64,000 nt of DNA from Sphingomonas sp. BT-65 (GTDB lineage: Bacteria; Pseudomonadota; Alphaproteobacteria; Sphingomonadales; Sphingomonadaceae): contig NZ_JAPCIA010000001.1 of assembly GCF_026107375.2 (NCBI RefSeq), positions 2,046,001 through 2,110,000 of the forward strand, in the 5' to 3' direction. This document shows positions 33,534-42,516 of this stretch, in pieces. The position numbers and the translations under genes are program-made. Below the pieces are notes generated by a model. The model ran no database searches. It had not been told where the DNA came from and saw only the letters and a list, made by a program, of their open reading frames with translations. The stretch's first letter is position 1. Each line of letters starts with the position of its first letter.

Positions 33534-33690
33534 GTCTCACTCCTTGCACGGGCGACGGTTCGTCCGCCGCATCGGGCTTATGGAGGCCAATCGTAATTGG
33601 GCTGCGTCGGGCAGGTGACGAAGCGTAACAGAGTGTAACTGGGGCGCAGCCGCTCTTCGCCGCGCGCGATGCAGGCGCTATTTGGGCGTC

Positions 33691-34407
33691 ATGGAAACCA
33701 GTTGCATCGCCGTGGTCGAGGACGACCGGGAAATTCGCGCGCTTGTCGTCGACCTGCTCACTCGCGAGGGTTTCGAGGCAGTCGGCTGCCGCAGCGCGGG
33801 CGAGTTCGACCAGCTCAACGAACGGCGGCGGATCGATCTCGCCATACTCGACATCATGCTGCCGGGCGAGGATGGGCTCTCGCTCTGCCGCCGGTTGCGC
33901 GCCACCGGAGACATGCCGGTATTGATGGTGACCGCCAAGGGCGACGACATCGACCGTATCGTCGGCCTGGAAGTCGGCGCCGACGACTATCTCCCCAAGC
34001 CGTTCAATCCGCGCGAGTTGGTGGCGCGGGTGCGCGCGATCCTGCGGCGGACGCGCGACCAGCACCGCGCCGTCCCGGCGATCGCCAACGAACGCTATCG
34101 CTTCGGGGGCTGGTCGCTCGATGTCGGCGCGCGCGCGGTCGCTTGTCCCAACGGGAACGACGTGGAGCTTACCGGAGGCGAGTTCGACCTGCTGCTGTGC
34201 TTCGTCACCCATCCGCAGCGTGTGCTCAACCGCGACCAGCTCCTCGACTGGACGCGTGGCCGCAGCGTCGGGCCGTTCGATCGCGCGGTCGACGTCCAGC
34301 TCAGCCGCCTGCGCCGCAAGCTCGCAGCGGCGCCCGGCGGCGCGGCGATCATCAAGACCGTGCGCGGCGGCGGCTATCAGTTCACGCTGGCAGTGGAGCG
34401 GGCATGA
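33691..34407 (+). CDS. OmpR-family response regulator
   Basis: A 238-residue two-component regulator. The receiver domain covers about 5-118, with acidic pocket E10-D11-D12, phosphoacceptor D54 (ILDIMLPGEDG) and the conserved MVTAKGDD and LPKPFNPREL. The C-terminal winged helix (about 140-235) has LTGGEFDLLLCF and the recognition region RAVDVQLSRLRRKL with a final TVRGGGYQF. ATG at 33691 is preferred over an in-frame TTG three codons earlier. The stop overlaps the kinase start as ATGA, so the two are translated together. The target genes are unknown; the divergent secreted protein is a candidate. Confidence 0.94.
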   Translation: METSCIAVVEDDREIRALVVDLLTREGFEAVGCRSAGEFDQLNERRRIDLAILDIMLPGEDGLSLCRRLRATGDMPVLMVTAKGDDIDRIVGLEVGADDYLPKPFNPRELVARVRAILRRTRDQHRAVPAIANERYRFGGWSLDVGARAVACPNGNDVELTGGEFDLLLCFVTHPQRVLNRDQLLDWTRGRSVGPFDRAVDVQLSRLRRKLAAAPGGAAIIKTVRGGGYQFTLAVERA

Positions 34408-35744
34408 CGATCGGATCGAACCTGTCGCTGCGCCTCGCCGCCATCTTGCTGGTCGGGTTCATTGCGCTTCAACTCCTGCTCGCCGTCGTCCTGCCTTCGT
34501 CCGACGACGCGCGCCGGCCCTACAACCTCCCGCGGCCCGAAGAGGCGGCAGCAATCGCGAACGCGCTCGACCGGGCGCCTGAAGGCGAGCGCGCGGGGCT
34601 GGTGGAGGCACTCGACGGCGCGCTTTACTCGATCAAACTCGTTCCAGCATCGCCAATGCCAGGGCGCCGCTCAGACGACCTGCAGGATCTCGAGGATAGC
34701 TATGGCGCGGCGATGCCTGGCCGCCGGGTGAACGTGGACGGACGGCGGCCGCGGCTCGGGCGCTGGATCGGCTCCGCAGCACGGCCCGCGCGGTTTTTCG
34801 CGCCGATCCGCGTAGCGATCGGCCTGAACGCAGGCGGCGTGCTGCTGATCACCAGCCAGCCTTCGGACTCGGCGCGCGCCTATCTGCAAGGCCGCGCGGT
34901 GATCGGCGCGCTGGGCGGACTGGTGCTGCTCGCCGCCCTCATGCTGGCGGTGCGCCAGACCACGCGCCCGCTCAGCCAACTCTCGCGCGGCGTGCGGCGG
35001 TTCGCCGGCAATCTCGACACGCCGGATCTCCCGGTCGGCGGGCCGCGCGAGGTGCGTGAGCTCGCCGCGGCGTTCAACGATATGAAGGCGCAGATCCGCG
35101 CGCTGATCGGCGAACGGACGCGCGTGCTCGCGGCGATCGCGCATGACCTCCGGACCTATTTGACGCGGCTGCGGTTGCGTGCGGAGTTCATCGACGATCC
35201 CGACCACCGCACCCGGGCCGTGCGTGATCTCGACGAGATGACCGCCCTCATCAACGATACGCTGCTGCTGGCGGACCGCGACTCCGCCCCGCCGAGCCAT
35301 CCCGAGCGCGTGGGAGTCGCGCACGTGCTTGCCGAGATCGTCGACGCGCATCGCGAACTCGGCGAAACCGTGACGTTGGCGCCCGTGCCCGACAATCTAG
35401 CGATCGCCGCCACGCCGCTCTCGCTGCGCCGCGTCCTCGACAACCTCATCGCAAACGGGCTCCGTCACGGCAACGCGGTGGCGGTCTCGGCAAATGCGGC
35501 CGGCGAGACGGTCGACATCATCGTCGAGGATGACGGGCCAGGCGTTCCGGCCGACGCGCTGGCCAGCCTCGGGATACCCTTTCAACGCTTCGACCCCTCC
35601 CGCAGTCGCGAGACGGGGGGCGCGGGCCTCGGGCTCGCGATCGTGCGGGCGCTTGCCGGCCGTGATCGTGCGGAGGTCATCTTCGCCCAAGGAGCGCCGG
35701 CAGGACTGCGCGTGACGGTCCGCTATCCTCGCGTCGACGGCTGA
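34404..35744 (+). CDS. Sensor histidine kinase
   Basis: A 446-residue membrane kinase partner of the regulator just upstream. A first membrane helix spans about 10-30 and a second about 172-192, enclosing a ~140-residue periplasmic sensor with no recognised domain. A HAMP segment follows (TTRPLSQLSRGVRRFAGN), then the H-box AHDLRTYLTRLRLR, in which the usual proline after T is tyrosine, then the ATPase boxes LDNLIANGLRHG (N), VEDDGPGVP (G1) and GGAGLGLAIVRALA (G2). The stimulus is unknown. Confidence 0.93.
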   Translation: MTIGSNLSLRLAAILLVGFIALQLLLAVVLPSSDDARRPYNLPRPEEAAAIANALDRAPEGERAGLVEALDGALYSIKLVPASPMPGRRSDDLQDLEDSYGAAMPGRRVNVDGRRPRLGRWIGSAARPARFFAPIRVAIGLNAGGVLLITSQPSDSARAYLQGRAVIGALGGLVLLAALMLAVRQTTRPLSQLSRGVRRFAGNLDTPDLPVGGPREVRELAAAFNDMKAQIRALIGERTRVLAAIAHDLRTYLTRLRLRAEFIDDPDHRTRAVRDLDEMTALINDTLLLADRDSAPPSHPERVGVAHVLAEIVDAHRELGETVTLAPVPDNLAIAATPLSLRRVLDNLIANGLRHGNAVAVSANAAGETVDIIVEDDGPGVPADALASLGIPFQRFDPSRSRETGGAGLGLAIVRALAGRDRAEVIFAQGAPAGLRVTVRYPRVDG

Positions 35745-36817
35745 TGGCACGAGAGCGCTATGATGCTGGAAATATCCCTCCCGGACCCTGGATAGCCACC
35801 GCCGATTTCGCTCGGACCAGCTGTCAACGAACTGTTCCTTGAAGCTGTCGTGACATGGGGAACATCCGCTTCCGAGCGTCGGCAGGAAGTGACTGAGCGG
35901 CGAAAATTGGGCGCCAAACCGCCATGACTGCACGTGAGGCAAGGTCGCTAACAATTCAACGGCCGTCGCATCTACTACGCCAGCGTATTCGCTGCAGACT
36001 GTGAGTATGACACGGCAGCGCACGGCGGTGTCTGGCGGAGCGGGAGGGATTCGAACCCCGCTTTTTTAACCGACTGACCGGTCTCCACAAATTCGCTGAT
36101 TTCGGCTATTAATTCAATAGTTTGTGTGGTGGTCTCGGCCGATTTTGGATCGCATTGGTCCGCTTCAATCCGCGCTGATCCACGACTCAAACCGGGTTGC
36201 CAGCCGTCCGGGATCAGTCGGAGGTCGGCAGTGTCGCGTTCGCTTCATAAGGCTTCCGCCGGTCGGCGACGGCCGTTCCGGACAGCCCTCAGAGTCCACA
36301 TAAGCCGTGAAAATGGAATGGCCCAATGGGCTTTGATGGGCCTCGATAGGCGTGAAAAGGCCAGCTTCGGCCATTCGGCTAAGCGCCGACCATGGACCCT
36401 CTACTCTAAGCCAAGCCAAATCCGGTCGCGCCTCGTCCCTCAATCATCTCGAAGAACGATCATTCGTTACGGATGCGCCTCAACACCTGCGGACGAACGG
36501 GCAGTGGCTGTTTTGGGCCCCAGTTCCAGTCATACAGCGCGTGCCGGGCGATACCCCAAAGCTGCCATATGTTCAGGTACCGGGAAATGACCGTTATCAA
36601 CCCAGTCGACCTTCCCCGACCTGCCGCACGAAGCCCTATTTGGTCCTAGGGCTGGCCGTCTGATGAATGCTACATTCGGCTGTCTCGGACCGAGTCGAAT
36701 TTGCGACCGACCGTTTCAATCGCATTTGACCCCCTCGCGAGACCTCGGCGCCGGCCCTGTCGGCCGGATTCTCTTGTCGTTCGTGGGCGGTGCACGCCTC
36801 CGGACGAGGAGGCGACC
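35745..36817. other. 1.07-kb gene-free region with tRNA-Ser 3' fragment
   Basis: I see no convincing gene. Short open frames here have no signal peptide, motif or good ribosome site, and base composition is visibly lower in GC than the flanks. The segment contains the 3' end of a tRNA-Ser gene at 36033-36061 (minus strand). Together these suggest a decayed or excised integrative element rather than a functional intergenic region. Confidence 0.55.
36033..36061 (-). other. 3' end of a tRNA-Ser gene without its body (attachment-site-like)
   Basis: On the minus strand the sequence reads GGGTTCGAATCCCTCC then CGCTCCGCCA. This is the T-arm, acceptor 3' strand (CCGCTCC), discriminator G and CCA of a serine tRNA. 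No acceptor 5' strand, D-arm or anticodon arm is found upstream, and the T-stem is imperfect at its outer pair, so this is a duplicated 3' end and not a gene. Integrases commonly leave such copies at one end of an inserted element. Confidence 0.65.
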
Positions 36818-38164
36818 ATGACCCAGCCAGAAACCACCGTACCACCACAGCCGGAGCTTGCGCCGGCGAGCCAGCCAACGCCCCTCGGGCAGGAATCATC
36901 GCCCGGAAAAGCCGATGGTCAAGAGACCTTCATGCTGCCCGAAGCTGGCGAAGCGCCCGTCCGGCCCTTCGAATTTCACGCCTCCGACGACGATCTAGCC
37001 GACCTCAAGCGCCGGATTTTGGCGACACGCTGGCCCGACCGGGAGACGGTTCCGGACGACACGCAGGGCGTACAGCTCGCCACGATGGAGAAGCTCGCAG
37101 CCTATTGGGCCACCGACTATGACTGGCGAAAATGCGAGGCCCGACTCAACGCCCTGCCCAATTTCGTCACTGAAATCGACGGGCTCGACATCCACTTCAT
37201 CCATGTGAAATCGAAGCACCCCGACGCGCTGCCCGTCATCATCACCCATGGCTGGCCAGGCTCTATCGTCGAGCAGCTCAAGATCATCGGCCCGCTCACC
37301 GATCCCACTGCGCATGGCGGAACCGAGGCGGACGCGTTCCACGTGGTCATCCCGTCGATGCCGGGCTACGGCTTCTCGGCCCGTCCGACCGAGGCGGGCT
37401 GGAATCCGCCGCGGATCGCCAATGCCTGGCTCACCCTGATGCAGCGGCTCGGATATACTCGATTCGTAGCGCAAGGCGGCGACTGGGGTGCGCTGATGAC
37501 CGAGATTCTGGGTGCTATCGCACCCCCGGAGCTTCTCGCGATCCACACCAACATGGCCTCCACGGCACCGCCGGAGATCTTCGATGCGCTGCGCGCGGGC
37601 GAGGGTCCGCCGGCCGGTCTTACGGACGATGAGCGCTGGGCCTATGAGCGGCTCGAGCTCTTCTTCACTCATGGTCTCGCCTATGCGAACCAGATGGGGC
37701 AGCGCCCGCAGACGCTGTACGGCATCGCGGATTCACCGGTCGGGCTCGCCGCATGGTTCCTCGATCACGACATCGCGAGCTACCGGATGATCGCGCGCGC
37801 GTTCGACGGCGTGGCGGAGGGGATGACGCGCGACGACGTGCTCGACAACATCACGATTACCTGGCTGACCAACACCGCCATTTCCGGCGCACGGCTCTAT
37901 TGGGAGGCGCTGCCGCGCACCTCGCCGGGCTTCGGCATCGAGCGCAACAACGTTCGCTTCTTCGAACCGATCGGGGTCACGGCGCCGATCGCGGTGAGCG
38001 CCTTCCCCGATGAGCTCAACCAAGCGCCACGAAGCTGGGCGGAACGGGCCTATCCCAAGCTCATCCACTATAATCGCCTTCCCAAGGGCGGGCATTTCGC
38101 CGCCTTCGAGCAGCCGGACGATCTGGTGGAGGAGATGCGGGCCGGCTTCCGCTCGATCCGCTGA
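36818..38164 (+). CDS. Epoxide hydrolase family protein (EHN domain plus alpha/beta hydrolase)
   Basis: A 448-residue enzyme. After a proline-rich N-terminal ~45 residues comes the epoxide-hydrolase N-terminal domain (RPFEFHASDDDLADLKRRI, RWPDRE, WRKCEARLNALPNF), then the hydrolase core with oxyanion motif HGWPGS, nucleophile D222 (QGGDWGALM) and the late GGHFAAFEQPD histidine. This is the microsomal/juvenile-hormone type that opens epoxides by an ester intermediate on the aspartate. No export signal is evident. ATG at 36818 follows AGGAGG with good spacing. It heads a run with a cupin and MsrB, suggesting a role in handling electrophiles or oxidants (inference). Confidence 0.9.
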   Translation: MTQPETTVPPQPELAPASQPTPLGQESSPGKADGQETFMLPEAGEAPVRPFEFHASDDDLADLKRRILATRWPDRETVPDDTQGVQLATMEKLAAYWATDYDWRKCEARLNALPNFVTEIDGLDIHFIHVKSKHPDALPVIITHGWPGSIVEQLKIIGPLTDPTAHGGTEADAFHVVIPSMPGYGFSARPTEAGWNPPRIANAWLTLMQRLGYTRFVAQGGDWGALMTEILGAIAPPELLAIHTNMASTAPPEIFDALRAGEGPPAGLTDDERWAYERLELFFTHGLAYANQMGQRPQTLYGIADSPVGLAAWFLDHDIASYRMIARAFDGVAEGMTRDDVLDNITITWLTNTAISGARLYWEALPRTSPGFGIERNNVRFFEPIGVTAPIAVSAFPDELNQAPRSWAERAYPKLIHYNRLPKGGHFAAFEQPDDLVEEMRAGFRSIR

Positions 38165-38235
38165 ATGCGCCAGGCCGCGCGGGCGTCGCCACCGGGCGCC
38201 GCCCGCGCTCCTGCAACCCCAAGGGGAGACCCGAT

Positions 38236-38655
38236 ATGCGCATCAAATATCTCATCGCGACCGCGCTGATCACCAGCACCATGGCCTTGTCGGCGCAAAC
38301 GCCGCCTCCGCGTCCGCCGGGCTCTACCCGCACCGACCTCCAGCGCCACGACTTGGCCATTCCCGGCTGGGAGACGATCCAGGCCCGCATCGATTTTGCG
38401 CCGGGTGCGAGCTTTCCGGCGCACCGCCATCCCGGCGAGGAGATCATCTACGTGCTCGAGGGCAAGCTCGAATACCAGCTCAAAGGCCGACCGCCCGTCA
38501 CGCTCGCGGCTGGCGACGTCCTGTTCGTCCCTGCGGGCGCGTTCCATTCGGCGCGGAACGTCGGCACGACACGGGGCAGCGAACTCGCCACCTATGTGGT
38601 GGAAAAGGGTAAGCCGCTGGTCGAGTTTGCCCCCTCGGCGCCTGAAGGACCCTGA
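38236..38655 (+). CDS. Exported cupin-domain protein
   Basis: A 139-residue protein with a signal peptide ending ALSAQ and a single cupin barrel. The metal-binding motif is visible as PAHRHPGEEIIYVLEGKLEY (H, H, E) and the second half VPAGAFHSARNVG (H). Small exported cupins of this type often bind a metal and have no known substrate. It is 72 bp after the epoxide hydrolase gene and 3 bp before msrB, so the three are likely cotranscribed. Confidence 0.88.
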   Translation: MRIKYLIATALITSTMALSAQTPPPRPPGSTRTDLQRHDLAIPGWETIQARIDFAPGASFPAHRHPGEEIIYVLEGKLEYQLKGRPPVTLAAGDVLFVPAGAFHSARNVGTTRGSELATYVVEKGKPLVEFAPSAPEGP

Positions 38656-38657
38656 CC

Positions 38658-39161
38658 ATGAACGAAACCGCGACGCACGAGTTCGATCTCACCCCGCCGA
38701 CCGAGGAAGAGTTCGCGCGGCTGGCAGCCGACCTCGATGAAGATGAACGTCACGTCCTGCTCGAGCATGGCACGGAGGCGCCGTTCTGTGGCGTCTTTCT
38801 CGACGAGAAGCGGCCGGGCACCTACACCTGCCGGCTGTGCGGGCTCCCATTGTTCCACGGCGGTGCAAAGTTCGAAAGCGGTACCGGTTGGCCGAGCTTC
38901 ACCCGGCCGTTCGCCCCCGGCCACCTCGCATACATCCGCGACACCAGCGACGGCATGATCCGCACCGAGATCGTCTGCAGTCGCTGTGGCGCACACCAGG
39001 GTCACGTCTTTCCGGACGGTCCGCCGCCGACCGGCGAGCGCTACTGCATTAACTCGGTGAGCCTCGCCTTCACCTCTGCCGGCGAACCACTGCCCGACAA
39101 GTTGGGACGCGGCGTCCCGGAGGGCGAAATATGGCGTCGCGAGGGAAACGAACTGGCCTGA
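38658..39161 (+). CDS. msrB: Peptide-methionine (R)-S-oxide reductase MsrB
   Basis: A 167-residue repair enzyme that reduces methionine-R-sulfoxide in proteins. Zinc cysteines are C58 and C61 (TCRLCG) and C107 and C110 (CSRCGAHQGHVF). Substrate loop GTGWPSF and catalytic C130 (RYCINSVSL) are intact. The N-terminal ~40 residues are longer than in the shortest homologs, and there is no signal peptide, so it acts in the cytoplasm. ATG lies 3 bp after the cupin stop. Confidence 0.96.
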   Translation: MNETATHEFDLTPPTEEEFARLAADLDEDERHVLLEHGTEAPFCGVFLDEKRPGTYTCRLCGLPLFHGGAKFESGTGWPSFTRPFAPGHLAYIRDTSDGMIRTEIVCSRCGAHQGHVFPDGPPPTGERYCINSVSLAFTSAGEPLPDKLGRGVPEGEIWRREGNELA

Positions 39162-39357
39162 CGCGTCGCACGACCACTTTCCGTCCCTCGCTTACCTGCG
39201 GGGCTCCGCCGTGGGTGTGGCCTCAACCAGCCGCTTCGAGAAATCTCGCCGCCTGAGGGCGCGATTCGATCATAGTCGAGACGCTTGGTCGTGATTCATT
39301 CCATCCTGGAGCCGCCGGCCGGCGACCTTCCAGGCGAAGGCCGCCTGGTGGAGCACC

Positions 39358-39804
39358 TCAATGACGCGCGGGGCGGATTTCCGGCACGGTGAACGACACG
39401 GTCCTGCCGCTGATCACCCGATGCTCGGGCGTTGCGATCTCGATCAGCACACTGTGCTGGCCTGCAGGCAGGCCCGCCAGCACGATGGCACCCGTATTGC
39501 CGGCATCCGCCCAGTGCCACGGCAGGTTGTTAACCGTGACGTGGAGGTGGCCGGCGCGCGGCGACACCTCGCTCGCTCCTGGACCGAAGATCGGAAGGAT
39601 CCTGAAATTTTCGGTGCGATAGGGGATGATCACCGTGGCGCGGGACGCGAGCGGTCCGGCAAGCGGCTGCTCGACGAACAGCTTCGCCTCGGGTTCGTTG
39701 GGGATGGGGATGAACTGCGAGGCTGGACCGGTTTGCGCCACGGCGCTCGTCGCGGCGAGAAACGCGGTGGCGATCACGCCGATGGTCTTGAAGGTCCGGT
39801 TCAT
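39358..39804 (-). CDS. Exported protein of the DUF6130 type
   Basis: A 148-residue exported protein with a signal peptide ending AVAQ. The body contains HLHVTVNNLPWHWADAGNTGAIVLAGLPAGQHSVLIEIATPEHRV, which I associate with DUF6130, a small beta-sandwich-like family with a conserved HLH and WHWAD pattern but no known function. The start at 39804 follows GGAGATCAACCC. It is upstream of ohr on the same strand with about 75 bp between, so the two may be cotranscribed. The family name is from memory and less certain than the start and export signal. Confidence 0.72.
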   Translation of the reverse strand: MNRTFKTIGVIATAFLAATSAVAQTGPASQFIPIPNEPEAKLFVEQPLAGPLASRATVIIPYRTENFRILPIFGPGASEVSPRAGHLHVTVNNLPWHWADAGNTGAIVLAGLPAGQHSVLIEIATPEHRVISGRTVSFTVPEIRPARH

Positions 39805-39871
39805 GGGTTGATCTCCTTGGGTGTCCGCGCCGGCCGGTGCCAGGCGGCACGCGTCACGGCGGGACTGGGTT

Positions 39872-40282
39872 TCAGGCGACGTTGAGCGCGACCTCGATAT
39901 TGCCGCGCGTTGCCTTGGAATAAGGGCAGAGCTGATGCGCACGCTCGATGAGCGTGGTCGCAAACTCCGGTTCAATCCCCGGCAGGCTCACATTGAGGCG
40001 CGCGCGCAGGAAATAGCCGTCATCGCCCAAAGCGAGGTCGATCTCGGCATCGACGGCAGCGCCGGCGGGAAGGCGAAGCTCGCGCTCCATGGCCGCGCGA
40101 CCGACTGCGCCGAGGAAGCAAGCGGACCAGCCGGCGGCGAAAAGCTGCTCGGGATTGGTGCCGGAGCCGGTCGAGCCCGGCGGCGAGAGCTGGATGTCGA
40201 GCAGTCCGTCGGAGCTGCGCGACGCGCCGTCGCGGCCGCCGGTGGTGTGGGTCTTTCCGGTATAGATGATCTTCGTAGACAT
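39872..40282 (-). CDS. ohr: Organic hydroperoxide resistance protein (Ohr/OsmC)
   Basis: A 136-residue thiol peroxidase that detoxifies organic peroxides with two cysteines. The peroxidatic C55 lies in AAGWSACFLGAVG and the resolving C119 in QLCPYSKATRGNI, as in the Ohr subfamily. The start KIIYTGKTHTTGGRDG and SPPGSTGSGTNPEQLFAAG match it along the whole length. No OhrR-type MarR gene is visible nearby; the LysR gene at 42509 is the closest regulator. Confidence 0.95.
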   Translation of the reverse strand: MSTKIIYTGKTHTTGGRDGASRSSDGLLDIQLSPPGSTGSGTNPEQLFAAGWSACFLGAVGRAAMERELRLPAGAAVDAEIDLALGDDGYFLRARLNVSLPGIEPEFATTLIERAHQLCPYSKATRGNIEVALNVA

Positions 40283-40312
40283 TTGATGTTCCTTGGTTTT
40301 TTTGGATTGGAG

Positions 40313-41107
40313 TCAGGCGGCCAGGTAGCGGGGCGCCGGACTGCTGGTTGAGAGATCGCCGGCCATAGCGAGCCGGGCTGCTTCGTAGGCATCCCATTGG
40401 CCGGCATCGTGCAGGCTGGGGATGGTGACGAACTCGTGGCGGGACAGGCCGAGCAGCGCGGCGTCGACCAGCGCCTGCGCCGGCATGACGATCTCCGTGG
40501 GGAGATGATCGACCGGCGTTCCGGCGGTGTCCCAGAAATCGGTGGCGGTAGCGCCGGGCAGGACGACCTGCACATGGACGTTGCTGCCGGCCAGTTCGTG
40601 CCGCAGGCTCTGGCTGAGCGCGAGCACGAACGCCTTGGTCGCTCCGTAGACCCCGTTCAGCGTCTCCGGCGTGATCGCGACGATCGACGCGATGTTGACG
40701 ATCGTTCCCCTGTCCCGCGCGACGAAGGCGGGGACTGCGGCATAGGTCAGACGCATCAGCGCCTCGACATTGAGCGCGATCATCGCGCTCATCGCCTTGA
40801 CGTCCGAATGGAGCAGCGGCGCGGTCGCGCCGACGCCGGCATTGTTGACCAGCATGGTGATCCGCGGATCCTGTGCGACCAGCGCCGTGACCTGGTCCAG
40901 GTCGGCGGGAGCGGTCAGGTCGGCGACGACGGTCTCGACCGTGCGGCCGATCTGCTTGCGGATGACGGCGGCGACGCGCTCCAGACGATCGCCGCTGCGT
41001 GCGACGAGGATGAGGTCGTAACCCTGGCGTGCCAGGCGATCGGCATAGATGGCGCCGATCCCGTTCGATGCGCCGGTGACGACGGCGCTACCCAGTGACT
41101 GTTGCAT
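40313..41107 (-). CDS. SDR-family oxidoreductase
   Basis: A 264-residue short-chain dehydrogenase. TGASNGIG is at about 11-18, NNAG is followed by the central helix, and S and Y-G-A-T-K (IASIVAITPETLNGVYGATKAF) form the catalytic set. It resembles the ketoreductase-like DltE/YqjQ group with broad specificity. ATG at 41107 follows GAAAGGAAAAGCC. It is 30 bp upstream of ohr on the same strand and probably cotranscribed with it. Confidence 0.9.
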   Translation of the reverse strand: MQQSLGSAVVTGASNGIGAIYADRLARQGYDLILVARSGDRLERVAAVIRKQIGRTVETVVADLTAPADLDQVTALVAQDPRITMLVNNAGVGATAPLLHSDVKAMSAMIALNVEALMRLTYAAVPAFVARDRGTIVNIASIVAITPETLNGVYGATKAFVLALSQSLRHELAGSNVHVQVVLPGATATDFWDTAGTPVDHLPTEIVMPAQALVDAALLGLSRHEFVTIPSLHDAGQWDAYEAARLAMAGDLSTSSPAPRYLAA

Positions 41108-41314
41108 GGCTTTTCCTTTCAGGCTGTCGTGGCGGCAGGCTTGGCTCGTCCGGGAGCTGGCGGCCTGCGACTGGCGATGATCTATGTCGCGCGCCGGCGG
41201 TCCGGCAGACGGCGGAATCGAGAACCAGCCTCTCAGGATCATGATCTACCGGCCGTGCCGGCGATGGCGCAGTTGGCGGCTTGAGGCGCCGATCGCGCCG
41301 GACCGGAGACCATC

Positions 41315-41536
41315 ATGACCACGCATCTCAAACGCAAGATCGCCTTCGCCCTCGCCATGGGGGTCGTGACGACGGGGATCATCTCGTTCGCCCTCATCGC
41401 CCTCAATCTGGGCTTTGCGGACGGCTTCGCACGCACCTGGCTGCGCTCCTGGGGAATCAGCTATGTGATCGTCATCCCCGCCATCCTCATCCTCGGTCCG
41501 CGCCTGCAGGCGCAGATCGAGCGCTTCATCCGTTGA
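41315..41536 (+). CDS. DUF2798 family small membrane protein
   Basis: A 73-residue protein with two membrane helices, IAFALAMGVVTTGIISFALIAL and SWGISYVIVIPAILILGP, separated by a short charged loop with FARTWLRSWG. The pattern matches DUF2798, a family of small two-helix inner-membrane proteins without known function. It is 23 bp upstream of the hydrolase at 41560 and likely cotranscribed. Confidence 0.85.
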   Translation: MTTHLKRKIAFALAMGVVTTGIISFALIALNLGFADGFARTWLRSWGISYVIVIPAILILGPRLQAQIERFIR

Positions 41537-41559
41537 GCTATCGAAAGAGGAATGGCGAC

Positions 41560-42516
41560 ATGATCACGCACACACGCCGAACGCTGCTCGCCGGCATGCT
41601 CGCTTTGTCTCTTGCGCCGGTCGTAGGACAGACACCCGCGCTTGCGGCGTCTGAACCTAGGGCCGAAATCGGCTTCATCGAGATCGACAAGGACATCACG
41701 CTCAGACGGCTGATCGTGCCCAATTCGAAGGCCAAGGGCACCGTGCTGTTCCTGCATGGCTTCCCGGAGACGCTCTACGCCTGGAAGGACATCGCGCTGG
41801 CGCTGGGCCCGGACTATGAAGTCCATGCGTTCGACTGGCCGGGTTATGGCCAGTCGACGCGGCCGCGTGTCGACAGCTTCGCGTACGCGCCGCGCGATTA
41901 TGCGCGCGTCCTCAAGGCCTATATCGCGAAAGCCGGCATCGAGCGGTCGTCACTGATCATCTATGCGACGGACATCGGCGCGCTCCCGGCTCTCCTGCTC
42001 GCGCTGGACGAGCCTCGCATCGCGAAATCGATCATCGTCGGCGATTTCGCGCCGTTCGACCGGCCGCAACATATGTATCCGAGCCTTCAGAGCCTGAAGG
42101 TGAAGCCCTCGGCCGAGCAGACCCGCGCGCACATGAACCGGACCCGCGAGGAAATTCTGGAGAACGCGTTCCGGCGCGGGCTCCCGAAGGAAGCGCAGTT
42201 CGAGGTCTCGGCCGAATTCAGGGAGGATATGGCCCGGGGCTGGGACCAGGGCGGGATGACCACGGCCGACGCCTTCTATCATTATTATTCCCATTTCACG
42301 CGGGATCAGAACGCTCTCGAGGCGAACCTGGCCCGGCTCAGGACGCCGGTGAAAGCCGTCTGGGGCGAGAGGGATCTCTACATCAACAAGGAGATGGGCG
42401 CCGAGTTTGCCCGCCGGACCGGTGCGCAGCTGACGCTGCTGCCGGGGATCGGTCACTATCCCCATCTGCAGGCGCCGGCGCGGACGATCGACGAAATCCG
42501 GGCGGCCTTCAGATAG
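41560..42516 (+). CDS. Tat-exported alpha/beta hydrolase with aspartate nucleophile
   Basis: A 318-residue hydrolase. The twin-arginine signal RRTLLAGML ends near LAAS. The fold landmarks are LFLHGFPETLYAWKDIA, the nucleophile elbow YATDIGALPAL with D138 in place of serine, and the late GIGHYPHLQAP histidine. An aspartate nucleophile places it with haloalkane dehalogenases, haloacetate dehalogenases and soluble epoxide hydrolases, not with esterases. ATG at 41560 follows AAAGAGG. Its stop overlaps the convergent LysR stop by 8 bp. The substrate is unknown; an epoxide or halide is the family expectation. Confidence 0.88.
   Translation: MITHTRRTLLAGMLALSLAPVVGQTPALAASEPRAEIGFIEIDKDITLRRLIVPNSKAKGTVLFLHGFPETLYAWKDIALALGPDYEVHAFDWPGYGQSTRPRVDSFAYAPRDYARVLKAYIAKAGIERSSLIIYATDIGALPALLLALDEPRIAKSIIVGDFAPFDRPQHMYPSLQSLKVKPSAEQTRAHMNRTREEILENAFRRGLPKEAQFEVSAEFREDMARGWDQGGMTTADAFYHYYSHFTRDQNALEANLARLRTPVKAVWGERDLYINKEMGAEFARRTGAQLTLLPGIGHYPHLQAPARTIDEIRAAFR

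Noticed and set aside
34404..35744. H-box with tyrosine in place of proline taken as a sign of an inactive kinase
   Set aside because: The His, Asp-Leu-Arg-Thr and ATP-binding boxes are intact, and I recall the same Y variant in other alphaproteobacterial kinases, so it is probably functional.
36033..36061. Complete tRNA-Ser gene
   Set aside because: Only the 3' quarter is present; no anticodon or D-arm upstream on the minus strand.
36126..36590. 154-residue frame in the gene-free stretch, possible remnant of an integrase
   Set aside because: No integrase motif (R, H-x-x-R, Y) is visible and no ribosome site.
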